Shown piece by piece: positions 34,290 through 46,005 of a stretch of 64,000 nt of DNA (positions within the stretch are counted from its first letter, which is position 1; every line of letters starts with the position of its first letter). Origin of the DNA: Chionoecetes opilio (lineage: Eukaryota > Arthropoda > Malacostraca > Decapoda > Majidae); contig JACEEZ010021684.1 in NCBI GenBank assembly GCA_016584305.1, positions 73,501 through 137,500 of the forward strand, given 5' to 3'. The notes below the pieces were generated by a model. The model worked only from the letters and a program-made list of their open reading frames with translations. It did not search any database and had not been told where the DNA came from. The position numbers and the translations under genes were made by a program.

Positions 34290-34765
34290 CGATTGGGGGA
34301 AGAAAACATAAAAAAGCTACGAAGAGGCAGTGAGACCGTATATAATTTACACTTGGTAGATTTTCCTGTTACTTAACACCGATAGGCCTTACATCTAGCC
34401 TTCATGCCCCATCACCATTAAATTGTCTAGCCTGGGCCTTTGAATAATCTCCCTGATTGACTCCGTGCATATGACTTCCTTTAGGATTAAGCTTGACGAC
34501 TGAGTCCATGCCAATCCATTTACGCACCCTACGGATGAACCCCATTTTTTCCACTATTTCCTTCTTCGTCTACGCTTTTAACAAGCTTGATAACGTTACT
34601 ACTGCGTGTTCTGAGAAGTAGGGGTTGTTCTAGGACCGCCTGGTTCGAAAGAGTAGGCCCAGGGGGCCGTCAACAACTTTCGCCTACCTCGCCTTTATAA
34701 ATATCCCTTTACCACTTTGAATAAAAATTCCTATCGAGTCGCTCCCTGGCAGATCGGCAAACATA
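34290..34765 (+). repeat. Dispersed decapod-type repeat, longer copy
   Basis: Shares its first part with 29540-29660 (gaagctac..gaggc, cctgttac, catcacc). It continues through gactgagtccatgccaatcc, taccc-type ends and ttactactgcgtgttctgag, phrases I recognise from a widespread crustacean repeat. No coding capacity is visible. Confidence 0.5.
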
Positions 34766-35389
34766 ACGTTTTTAGGTTTTAGGTTATGTTATAATTTTAA
34801 GTTAGTGTTTTGTTAGGTCTGTTATAGGTTTTAGGTTAGAGCCTTTAGGATAGGTTGTGTTAGGTTTGTGTAGAGTTATTTAGGTTAAGATAAGCGTCGC
34901 TGGGACGATTTAACGAAGGGGAGCCATTTCCATCACAACACCGAAATGTTTTTCGTCCCCCCCGAAGGATTCGCCCTACGAAATTACGATAATATTTCAA
35001 AATTGGTTCATCAAATGGCCGTAATGACTACAAAATCGATCAGTATAAATTTGATCGCCTGTATGTTGATCCATTTGTTTTACGACACAAAATGATGACG
35101 AAATGCTTAGTTCTCATCGTCCTGAAAGGGACTAGTGTACTGTTAAGTATCCGTACATAGAGCGGCCGGAATAATAAACATATATAGCCTTTGAGAATCC
35201 TATCGAGGTGTACGCCTGAGTTTGTTATTACATTTGATGTTCTATGGCAAATACTTACTTAGGTGTTGGAAGACATTGGAGTGTATTTACTCATTTTATA
35301 GAAATTTGGGAGAAAGACGTTCATTTTATAATTATGGCTAGTTTTGATGACTTTCTCATCTAATTCCTACAATTCAGTTACTTTGATTT
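34766..35389. other. Unassigned sequence with TTAGG-like tract
   Basis: A degenerate ttaggtt/ttatgtt tract lies at 34770-34880, followed by AT-rich sequence with no gene. Confidence 0.4.
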
Positions 35390-36612
35390 GCGGGAGTTTT
35401 TTTGATACGCAATACCTTGGTGACTTTGGCGTTTTTTGATAACATACTTGGTGATTATGCGTTTTTGATAAAAATACTGGGGGGTGATTTGGCGTTTTTT
35501 TGATACTAAATACTTGGTTGATTTTGGGCGTTTTTTGATACAATACTTGGTGATTGGCGTTTTTTATAACAAGACTTGGTGTTTGGCTTTCGTCACAGGT
35601 TTCAATTGGAGCGGATCTTTATTGATAACAATACGTGGTGATTTGGGCGTTTTTATTTTATAACTACTTGGTGATTTGGGATTTGGCGTTTTTGATACGA
35701 ATACTTGGTGTATTCTGCGCGTTTTCTTGATAACGATATCTTGGTGATTTGGCGTTTTTTGATAACAAAAAATGGGACTGGTGATGTTGGGCGTTTTTTT
35801 TGATAACTAATACTTGTGATTGAGGGGGGGGGGGTTTTTTGATAACAATACTTGGTGATTTGGCGTTTTTTTGATAACGATACATTTGTGATCTGGCGTT
35901 TTTTGATAACAATAATTGGTGATATCTCCTTTGGCGTTTTTGATAATCTATACATGGTGATTTGGGGCGTTTTTTGATAACAATACTTTTGGGTGATTTG
36001 GCGTTTTTTTTATTAACAATACTTGGTGAATTTGGCGTCTTTTTGATAACAATACTTGGTGATTTGGGCGTTTTTTTGATAATCATACTTGGTGATTTGG
36101 CGTTTTAGGAACATTGGCTTTTTTGATAACAATACTTGGTGATTTGGCGGTGTTTTCTGATAACCAAACTTGGTGTTTGGCTTTTTTGATAACATACTTG
36201 GTGATTTGTGCGTTTTTTGTAACGAATACTTGGTGATTTGGACGTTTTTTGATAACAATACTTGTGATTTTGGCGTTTTTGTTGATAACACATACTTGGT
36301 GTATTTGTTCGTTTTTTGATAACAATACTTATGATTTGCACGGGGTTTTTTTATAACAATAGTACCTATGTGGATTTGGCGTTTTGTTGATAACTACTTG
36401 GTGATTTGTTAGTCGTCCTTTTTATAACAATACTTGGTGATTTGGCGTTTTTTGATAACAATACTTGGTGATTTGGCGTTTTTTGATAACAATACTTGGT
36501 GATGTTTGCGTTTTTTTATAACACTACTGTAGGTTGATTTGGCGTTTATTTGATAGAGCAATACTGGATGATTTGGCGTTTTTTGTATAAGCAATACTTG
36601 GTGATTTACAGT
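35390..36612. repeat. Minisatellite with a ~31-base unit, about 35-40 copies
   Basis: The unit is cttggtgatttggcgttttt plus tgataacaata. Near-perfect copies lie at about 36430-36500; others carry scattered one- to four-base indels and occasional insertions. There are no unique spacers. On the minus strand it reads as repeating SIVIKKRQITK, a translation artefact. The scattered indels look like uncorrected read noise rather than ordinary repeat divergence. Confidence 0.85.
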
Positions 36613-37585
36613 CTGACAACATTCGTCTACTTATTGCAATTATTTAGAATGGATGAATACTCACGTCACACTTTGAATTTTGTCATTCTGATAACCCTGG
36701 TCACTTAAGTATGATGGCAATTATTGGTGAATACGTACTTTTAATTTTAACCTGAATGTCACTCTTTATTAGATTGAATTGTGTAACGTTGTGTGTATTT
36801 GACTTATTTTATTATCATTTTTTTAGGAAGACTAATGCGATTTCTGATAAATTCAAATGCAATTATTGAGCATAATAAGGGACAGTGTATTGAATCGATT
36901 CTGAAGGGTCTTTTTCTTACAATTTAATTCACTCTGTTAACTTTTAGCATTGACATATTAACATGGGGTGGAATGATGGGGGTGCATAGGTAACGTATTA
37001 GGCCCTTTATGACCTTTATTTCATTAGCAATCGGACAAGCCACTCAATAAAGTTAAAGACATCAAGTCAGGAGTGGGCATTCGCGGCATCGCCAGCCATA
37101 TCGCCGCTGAACCATGGAAACACAAATAATTATGATTCTAATAATTTTAAACCGGCAAAAGGGGGGGGATATAATAATCACGATCATGTTTTGCATATAT
37201 ATTTTTGGAGTCATTATGTAATAGGATTTTGAAGTCAATCATCTCACAAGTGAGATATCACTGGCCAAGTTTGCGACGGTTCGTCAAGTTTCAATCCAAT
37301 AAATCACTTTTCATATGTGGCTCAAATATATTAGAGCCGTTATGGGTCCACGCTAGGACACACCTTATATTAATGACATGACTTTTCTTAGAGTGAGGCA
37401 GCTTCTCCTACCTACCGCCAAATTTCCACAACATTCCCTGGCAGGTAAATCCTGTCACTATTTTCAAACTATCTTTCTTGGATCAGAGCACGACGAAGCC
37501 CATGGCAGGACTTTCGACCCTGTCTAAACTATCAGTATTCTTCTAGATTATTTTGAAATAGTCATTTGATGAACAGTTTGGAAAC
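36613..37585. other. Unassigned AT-rich sequence
   Basis: No gene, terminal repeat or tandem structure could be supported across this kilobase. Confidence 0.4.
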
Positions 37586-37594
37586 AGTATAGTA

Positions 37595-37722
37595 TGGTCC
37601 TGGGGGGCGAAAACGTCCGCGAGTGGGGCGATAACTCCGTCAAAGATGGGGGTCGAAACAGTCCGCAATAGTGGGGGGAGAAACGTCCGTTAAAGTGTGG
37701 GCGAAACGTCCGGCATTCTGTA
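37595..37722. repeat. Short tandem repeat of GTGGGGCGAAACGTCCG type
   Basis: Five to six degenerate units of about 22-24 bases are visible, for example gtgtgggcgaaacgtccg at 37697. The motif resembles the right half of the foldback repeat at 2.0 kb (gtgtggcgaaatgac). Confidence 0.55.
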
Positions 37723-38374
37723 GGCTCCATATTTGCAGGTGGTGGGTTTTGGTGGGTTTCTGTGGGAATTATCGGTTTTGTTGTGTTGGATTTTGGGTGA
37801 TTGGGGTGGAAGCGAAAATTGTCCCCGAATTGATTTTTGGAGGGTGACGTTCAAGACGCACACACACATACAGAACCACACACACTATGCAAAATGCCCA
37901 GGTCGACAGCAGCAAACCAACACCTAAACACACAGCAACTCCAACACTAGTCGTCCAGGACACAACGTTTTTTTCGCTGTACAGTACGATTGTGGTGGCG
38001 TTAATACTCTACATTTCACTACATGCCTATGTTTTCAGGACAGTTAGAAGGCGTATCTGATAGAGTCTGTGTCGATTTTGTCGTACTTTCTACGTCTGTG
38101 TCCTTAGTACGGCTATAGATTGAACACATTACGAAAAATATCTACCCACGAGTGGCGTCTTTCCTCATAGTTCTAATCTGTTTTGGATGACATCATGGCA
38201 CTCGTCTGTTGATACGACTGGACTGGGTGGTAGTAACTGAAGTGTAGTATATGTAGTAGTAGTAGTAGTAGTAGTAATAGTAGTAGTAGTAGTAGTTTAT
38301 AGATGTTATAGCACGTGATCTAGAAGAGAGATTTATGACATTATTTGTTTATTAGTATATTTTTTCACATTGAT
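37723..38374. repeat. Duplicated segment joining block B and block C
   Basis: 37740-37860 matches 34005-34110 and 10830-10930 (ttttggtggg, attatcggtttt). 37960-38330 matches 11640-11890 plus 12770-12870, including the TAG run. The MITEs between these parts in copy 1 (11.15 and 12.2 kb) are absent here. Confidence 0.6.
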
Positions 38375-38375
38375 T

Positions 38376-39491
38376 ACAGTAGAAAAATAAAACCTCATGA
38401 TAACTCAGGCACTGTTAACTCGGAATTTGATATACTTAATTAACTCGGCTATGGCAAAGAGACTAATGTTTTTTTTTTTTTTTTTTGTTTTTTTTTTTTT
38501 TTTTTTTTTTTTATACACCACACACACACACAACACCACATCACACACACACCTACACACCTATGGGGCGCCATAAGCTACATGTAGGGGCAGTGAGCTC
38601 ACAGGGGTGGAATGAAAAAAAAATAAAAGAGGCTCTGGAGCCTCACCTCGATGGGCTGTGAATGTTGGTCCCTGCACCCACCTCGTGGGAGGGAGGGGGG
38701 GGGGGCGGTGGCGCAGGCAGGAATTGTTATAGTGACGCCTGGTGATTATAGGCTCATGCCGCCCGCCGTGTCCTCTGTCCCCAGGCACTCGACAGTGCGA
38801 AGGTGAGTTAATGGACAAGGAGCATGTGGGTGTTCATTGAGTAGGTCCAGCATGCGAGCGGTGCAAAAAGATTTCAAGTGATTTATGGTCTCAGCTTGGG
38901 ATCGAACTCCGGGTCTTCGAGAACAGGCCACTCGGTGACTGCTAAAAAAACCACATCTGCTAATCCAGGGGCAGTCACCTAAACTTCGGCATCTCATGGT
39001 TTTCCATTCAGCATCGAGCATATCAGCCATCGACAACCTCTTCTGTGAACATCTAAACCATAAAGTTGGGTCAAAAAATAATGTATCTCTACTCGGGCAT
39101 ATTGATGTTAATAAACTGCATCTCTTCGCTTAGCCCTCTCTCTCTCTGCTCTGCATCTCGTCAGTCGTGCATAAGTCGTTGATTTTTGTGCCTTTTGATC
39201 TTTTCCTGCAAGCTCAGATGCTCTTCAATTCATGTTCATTCCTCCTTCGGCTGCTGGAGACAACTCTGACCAGGAGTCCCTTGCCTGTATGGAGCTGGAC
39301 ATCTGAATACAGTAAGCTGTATGATGTAATGTCCCGAAACATACGTAAAATAGGTGGGCTAAAGTAAAGGCAAGATGTCGTGGAACCTAGCGGTGGTAGG
39401 CTTGTCTGGGGGGTTCATGTCAGCTGCTGAGCCGTGTTATGTCAGTCAAAGACACCGTCTTGGGATACGAATTCCGTTTTTTGTCAGAAAA

Positions 39492-39528
<37 letters not shown>

Positions 39529-40285
39529 TGGTTTCTTTTCTGCTTTCAAAAACAGCAACAAGCTTTGGTAGGAGCCAGACATAATAATCAATGGCAAAAC
39601 CTTGCAAACAATATCAGATTCGATCGAGAGTCGTATAACACACTATTTGCAGCAAGTGTTATTTGGAATTGGGATTCCGTATCGGCAAGGACGGTCGGCC
39701 TTGGACGACAAAGAACACGGTCTCAGCCTACGCACTGGTTCCCGAATCTTTAGCTTAATTTTGCCACCTATTTTACGCTGTTTTGGATTACAGTCATACA
39801 GTAACATGAGAGTATCAAGTGATGTTCACATCCATCAGCGCAAGAGTGTCTCCTAGCAGAAGGGAATGAAATTGAAGAGCCTGAAGCCTGCAGGAAAAGG
39901 TGGAAAGGTGCTGGCATAAGGATGATGAATGCAGGTGCGTCCATGTGTGCTATTTTTGTGCTGAGTTTGATATCATATCGTAGCACGAGCTTCTACGTAC
40001 CGTAAGTCATCTGGTAAGTAGGAATTAGTTTTTATGCTTTTTTAGGGCTTAAGTACTGGTATTTTTTTTTTCTTTCGTTTCCTTTTTTTTTTTTTTTCTT
40101 ATTTTTTATTCTTCTTATTCGTTTTTTTATTTTTGTATTTGCGTTTGTAATATTCTTATTTGTTTTTTTTTTAATAATAATCACACCGCCGATAAATCAC
40201 AGAGGAAAGGGGACATTGAATAACTCGGCAAGAGGCCAGAGGTCTCCCAGAGCCGCTCTATCGTGCCGAGTTATAAGGCTTTTTA
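38376..40285. mobile_element. 1.9-kb TIR element inserted in block C copy 2 (pogo/Tigger-like ends)
   Basis: Block C copy 1 runs straight from acatttgatt to ttttcatttt at 12908-12945, but here 1.9 kb intervenes. The left end tacagtagaaaaataaaacc plus tcatgataactcaggcac and the right end (reverse complement tacttagccgacgtaaaaag, then ccttataactcggcacg) are imperfect inverted repeats next to TA. The style resembles pogo/Tigger-type ends. No transposase was recognised; the interior includes a SINE and poly-T/poly-A runs. Confidence 0.5.
38565..38990 (-). mobile_element. tRNA-derived SINE, copy 2
   Basis: On the minus strand a tRNA-like head (caccgagtgg as A-box remnant, ggagttcgatccc as B box at 38898-38910) is followed by a body ending in caggcgtcactataacaatt and cctgcctgcgccacc. 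That tail is shared with the SINE at 24.0 kb. It lies inside the 1.9-kb TIR element. Confidence 0.6.
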
Positions 40286-42219
40286 CGTCGGCTAAGTATA
40301 CTATTCTTTATTCTCAAGTCTAACTGATTAAGCTTTTCATTTTATTTTTACTTTGTTCTTCTGGTTCTTCCTTTTTATTGCATTTTTCCTATGCCCGATC
40401 CTTCCTTCCTTCCTTCCTTCCATCCTTCCTTCCTTCCTATACTTCCTTCTTCTGCTTCTCATTCTATCTTTTCAATATTTCTTTTGCTGCAGTCCAGAAA
40501 TCTTCTGTGATTGCGTATGCCGTCATGGCATAAGCATTTCATTCCTCAGGATGATTGGGACAGCCTAATCGCACTATTCTTTTTCTTCGTGCAAGAGAAA
40601 TATTCTGGCTTGCTCCACTCCGCAGAAAAATGGCGACCTCCTTACGCTTCATATACTAGCCTGCTAGTGGCTATAGCCTTGCCTAACAAAGCATTAAATA
40701 GAAACTTGTTTTTGTACAACTTAACAGAACATAACGTTGCGTGTAGCTGTCTCACGGCCATTCTCTTGTAGCTTCCTTATCTCTTCTATATGTTCTGGGA
40801 TATAGTTTCTTTTGTTCATGCGCAATCAGCTCGAAAGTCATCAAGCTGAGATAGCTGTCGGGGATCGGGGGTGTCCGCGCCACACGCATAAGCATTTTGG
40901 CATGCACTTGAGAGTATCTCATAACATTTCCTTTGGCCACTCATGAGGCGAACTCAAATAGTGCTGCATATTGGCTAAGAGTACTAAAATGATGTGCTTT
41001 TTTATTAAACAACCAACCGGGGCCTGATCTAAAACAAACTTACACAGAGCGCTTTTGCACTGGGCGAGTGCTTTTTCATATTCAGACGACGGAAATGGTT
41101 TCAGGAAATATTTTTGTCTATTAATTATAATAGTTATTTTTTTAAAAGTGATAAAAGTCTGATGGATGTCACTGGTCGTGCAAATTGAGCCCTTATGTAG
41201 TCGAGGGGGCTGGAGGGCAGCGGTCACTTTTGTGCTAGTATCCCATCTGGGCAGGGATAGGAAACCTCTCTCCCCCCCCCCCCCTCTCTGCTTTTCTTTA
41301 TGTGTTCAGGTGTCATAGATCTTTAATGGAATAGTATTTACTGTATAGTTTTGTTTTTACTTCTGTCACTGTTATAGTACACATTGCACAGTTGAGCAAA
41401 TTTCAATTGAATAGAAGATATTCATTCTAATGTTTCATCATTTCTGATTCTCATGGCCCCATTACTACCTATTATTAATCCCACTTACCGACGGTCATTA
41501 TTGGTATAGGGCCTGATGTGCTAAGGCTTAGGACTAGCACTTGCCTTGCATTGTATGGTGCAGTGTAGCCATCGTCAGCGAGGGCTGTTAATACGGCAGT
41601 TCACCACTCGCGCAGTCTCCTCCAGTCACATGTAGGAGTGGTGGCGTGAGGGCTCCCTGTGCTGGCGCTCTACGTCCTTGGCTGCTTGAACACTTGCTAA
41701 GGTGTTAGCTGGAGGCGTGAATCAAACATTGATAGCAGTTAGAGCACGCCTGTTCAAGGAAGCACTTTCCTGCTTGGTGTGCTGACGCGCACTACCTAAT
41801 GTTACTACAGGTGCCTGGGGGGAAGGGGGGGGGAGAGGCCAACTTGGTGGTCTGATTGCGGCAGTTTGTAGGTAAGGAGCTCCAGGATTCAGGTGCCGCA
41901 CGCCTAGGACTACCTCCCGGCTTTCCGTTCTTGTTATTAGGGTAAATGCTTTGGTATCATTGATGCCTTGGGGCCCTGGGAGCCCTTACCTACTCGGGGT
42001 TCCTATGCACGACCAAGCTGACGCCTGGTCCGCACCCATACGTGGTATGCCTGGGCATGTAATGTAAGTGGGGCTTGGCAATGAGAGGCGGTGGGACTCT
42101 TATAACTACTGTGATGATCTGTGGGCCGAAGTGTGCTCCAGCATAGCGCTGGCATTAATGTCACACATTCGGCTCGACGGGCGCTATATACTACACTAGC
42201 GAATAGCTCAGGGCTAGAG

Positions 42220-43700
42220 GGGCTGTGACCACTGTGTGGAAAAGTGTTTCGACTTTATCGTCTTCAAGTGGTCTCGCTCTTAGGAAGCCTACACTGATAG
42301 CTCACTCCACACTGGTTGAGAGACGCTTTGAGAATTGTCGCAGGAGTCGTATGGAAAAGCATTTGCCGTCACAAGAGTCAATCTTAAACAGCTCACACAT
42401 AGTTCACGCCAGCAAATAGCAGCCCACCACTAACTGGTGAGAGAACTTTGATGATCCAGGATGGTGTAGGGTAATAATTCGATTAATGGCTCCAGAAGCG
42501 CTATCTAACATGCACACCCTTATGGCATCAACGCCACACTGGTGTACACTGATCAGAAACTTGAGTGCCGGAGTGTGGGGTAAATACATTAGCCCAGTAA
42601 GGTCAGTCTTAACAAACAACCCATGCTCACTATAGTATCCTACACTGGTGAGAGAAACTTTGAGTGGCTGGTCAGACAGGTGCTGTAGAAGAAATAACAT
42701 TCTATCCCAGAAGGTCATGTCTTAACAAGCGACGACATGCTCACGCCAACCATCTGGTGAGGAGAAATTCCTGAATGGCCAGGAGTGTACGTGTAAAACA
42801 TTTGCCCAGAAGAGCTGCATCTTAACAGAAAAAAAAAAAAAAAAACAAACTAGGAGATCGGTACATACTCCTCATATGCTCACCCACAGACTGGTAGGAA
42901 GAAACTTTGGTGTGCAGGTAGTGTGGGGAAAACATTTACTCTCTGGAAGAGTCATGGCCTCTTACACACACATGCTCACCACAAACTGGTGAGAGGAAAC
43001 ATTTGATGTCAGGGGTAGTGTAGGAAAACAATTTAACCCACAAGAGGCAGCCTTTAACACAGCACATGTCTCACACTCGACAAAAGGGCTGGTGTAGAGA
43101 AACTATGAATGTCAGGAGTGCTAAGGATAGAACACAGTTACGAGCGGCTGACAAGAGGGCACTTTCTTAACCCTTCTTATACAGGCCATCATTACCTTCA
43201 CACGCGGATACACTGGTGAGAAGATAACTTTGAGTGTCAGAGAGTGTGGGAAAACTTACTTATCGCAAAACCCTTCTAAGTCCCCAGAACGAGCTACTCT
43301 TAACACAACACGATGCTACACATGCAAGCTCACACTGAGTGAGAGAAATGCTCCTATGATGTGATCAGGAGTGTAGGAAAACATTTACCTCACAAGAGCA
43401 ACACAGCTATATACCCCCCCAAAAGCCCAAGAAAAATTCACTTATTGAGAACGTCTTAACACCACATGCTCACCCTACACTGGTGAGAGAAACTTTGAGT
43501 GTCCGAGTGTGGAAAACATATTACCCAGAAGAGCCATTCTATAATCATCACACATGGTGGCGACCTTCCACACAATGGTGATAAAACCTTTGGAGTGTCA
43601 GGAGTGTAGGAAAACAGCTTGCCGCAAATAGGCTTTAATCGTACGATACACATGCTCACCTGACAGCCGAGCTACTGGATGTAGAAGGGCATAGCAAGTG
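42220..43700 (+). CDS. C2H2 zinc-finger array, copy 2, frames broken
   Basis: About thirteen TGER-type linkers (ctggtgagagaaactttga and variants) recur every 85-130 bases, with caggagtgtaggaaaacatt and cttaac..cacatgctcac between them, the same finger unit as copy 1. Longer spacing results from small insertions, including an A run at 42830-42844. More fingers are present than in copies 1 and 3. No readable frame exceeds one finger. Confidence 0.55.
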
Positions 43701-43754
43701 TGATATTTGGCGGCAAGTGTTATTCCGTATCCAAGGTTCTAGTGTTGCCAGGGC

Positions 43755-43945
43755 TGATATATCCAGTACTACTACCTGTGAGGAGGGAGTGGGCTGTGTG
43801 TGTGGTTGTGGCTTGTGGTGGTGTGGTGAGGGGCTTTCACAGGCATAATCCAACCACCCTGTGAGGAGTGGATAGTGCGCTGTGTGCTGGGTTGTGCTGT
43901 GTGGTGGTGGGTGAAGGGGCTTGCGCAGGCTTTATACACATACGT
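43755..43945 (+). repeat. Zinc-finger-associated minisatellite, about two units
   Basis: Two units of the ~80-base repeat (atccagtactactacctgtg, gagggagtgggctgtgtgtg, then ggtgaggggctt) follow the last finger. Confidence 0.65.
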
Positions 43946-44560
43946 CACTTGTGAGGTGCTGTGAAAACTTACCTCAACTTTATAAGCCACTTTCATGGAA
44001 TACTTGTGTTCAATGTTTTATTTCACAGGATATACTTGGAGGGAAACATGAGAGTAGAGAGAGGAGAGAGAGAGGGAGAGTATAGAGGAGGAGGCTGAAT
44101 GAGAGAGAGATGTAACAGGTAGAGAAGATAAGTATGAGAGGTAGTGAGAAGAGAGCTAGGTGAATAACAGAGATGCGTATCAACCAGATGAAGAGGCAGA
44201 CCTACGAAGAGAAATAGCAATATTATGTATACATTATTACGGCTTCCTCCATCCTCTCTCCTCCTCTTTCAAATATGGCAACTTCTTCCTCCTCTTCCTG
44301 CCACGAAAGTAGGATATTACGTAATAGACAGAATTAACATAACGAATTATTTCGTGGCAGTACTTAGTAAGATTCTATTATTGTTTATTACTATTTTTGG
44401 GCTGGCCGTTGGCCATGCTACGACAAGTTGTTATATTTGTTTTATGCTTTAAATTGATAAAAGTCAAGAAGTAGTGAGAGAGCCAGAGAGAGAGAAGAGA
44501 GAGAATAATTCCGGGTTATTGATTTAAAGCCGAGCCACATATAGCAAGTCTTAGGCGTCT

Positions 44561-45140
44561 GATACACTGCTTAACAATCTTCTATCTGACCGTCAGGTAC
44601 GACGTTTTCCGTAAGAGGGTCGATCTTCTGGGGCAAGGATGACTAGCAAGGGAACGGCGATCCTAGCTTTCCTAACTATGAATCTTGGTCTATCCCTCCT
44701 TTAGGGGTTTCTGGTGAACTTTTGCTGTTGGGCCCTTGACATATGCCTAAAAGCTTTTGATAGAGTCTGCGTCACAAATCATTTTAATTTCCAAAAACCG
44801 TACCTCTTCTATTATCGTGGTTCTATCTTCTTCTCTCATGTAGCGCTCATGCTTATAAGTTTCGCTTTCGAGAAACTGGGTCTATTGCTAGCATACTGTA
44901 GAGGACAGGACATTGGTTGGCTTTCTCCTAAATCGGATCAATAGTGCTAGGGGTGTTCCACCTGAGGGATTGCGACTTGTCCTATCACCGACCCACTCGT
45001 CTTTTTTATTATTCATTAATGATCTGTCTAAGTCCTATGATTAATCTCAGACTCCTCTCGCCCATACCCCAGCACCAAAAAATATGGAAAAGAGCAACAT
45101 CCCGGCATATTAGATGTCACCCTAATTAATACCCGCATTT
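44561..45140 (+). mobile_element. LINE reverse-transcriptase relic
   Basis: Across frames one can read LKAFDRV, corresponding to the usual DxSKAFDRV, then SDRSIVLGV, and a segment like GLRLVLSPTHSSFLLFINDLSKS, the counterpart of GVPQGSVLSPxLFLLFINDL. The spacing between the two motifs fits a Jockey/CR1-type RT. The YxDD core is lost or shifted. The fragment begins where block C copy 2 ends. Confidence 0.55.
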
Positions 45141-46005
45141 CGACTCGCGGCTTAAGTTAAAGGTCGCCACACAAGTTGACACAACTAGTTGGATAGGAGA
45201 CTGATAAGAAGGGAGGTCACTTAAAATGGGTGATAGGAATCTTCGCTGGATGAGTAGTTGTTGATAAATGAGTATAAATAACTCTGAAACAAAGAGTGTG
45301 TTATAAGTTTTATTGAAGGAGTGTGAGCGGGAGAGGTGAGGTGTAGTGATCTTGGGGTAGTGATCTGTCTATACACACAGGATGGAGGTATTAAACGGGC
45401 GTCAGTGGCTGTTGTTGTTTATTTGGACATCGTAAAGGTCCATTGTAAAGCGAAACGTGGGACACGAGAGGCTGCGCAGCTCGTAGTAAGTGTCTGTGTG
45501 TCCTGTGGTCCTACGCACTGAATTACTCACTGGCTGATGTTGCAGTTCGTGTCGGCGAGGACACGTCAGTGTCAGCGTCAGTCACGCTTCTCGGGACTCT
45601 AATCTTCCTTGCGTCCCCAGACAGGGGGGTGGCCGTAAGCCGATGCAGGTGTTACTGTGCGTGTGTGTGTTTATGCCGCCCGCTTTAGCCGTCTTATAGT
45701 CCGTCTGTGATAGCAAAAAGAAAAATAGAGTTTGGGCGGGCACTCACCAATATTCTCAGGTGTCTAGCTACCTTAGGCCGCACAATGCGCCAGGCCCTGC
45801 CTCCCTCGGATACAAGTAGCCTGGCCCACTGACCGGCAGCATCCGTGCTGCTCCAAGTGTTTGTTCATCTGTTGGCCCTTTGCTCATACGAGAGTAGTCA
45901 TTTAGGTACTAGATGAACTTTGTATTTTACAGTCCACGATGATTGTAGGTAAGATCCTAAGACTTGGAAAGCGCCACTCCCTAACTACTGTCTACCCACT
46001 GACCA
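45141..46005. other. Unassigned sequence
   Basis: No supported gene or repeat. A short GT run lies at about 45659-45671. Confidence 0.4.

Larger units (their letters stand above)
40286..44560 (+). repeat. Duplicated block C, copy 2 (zinc-finger locus)
   Basis: Parallels 12940-15845 and 21556-21640, including ctggttcttcctttttattg (40360), the C run (41274-41284), the finger array and the gaga-rich tail. It carries scattered random indels of one to several bases throughout, unlike copy 1. Its 3' part shows the empty site of the 5.7-kb insertion (about 44340-44460). Confidence 0.75.

Noticed and set aside
35390..36612. CRISPR-like array
   Set aside because: The 31-base units are directly adjacent with no unique spacers, and the context is eukaryotic.
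44714..44944. Membrane protein of 76 codons
   Set aside because: The frame contains a decayed RT motif (LKAFDRV) and adjoins FINDL in another frame, so it is a LINE relic.
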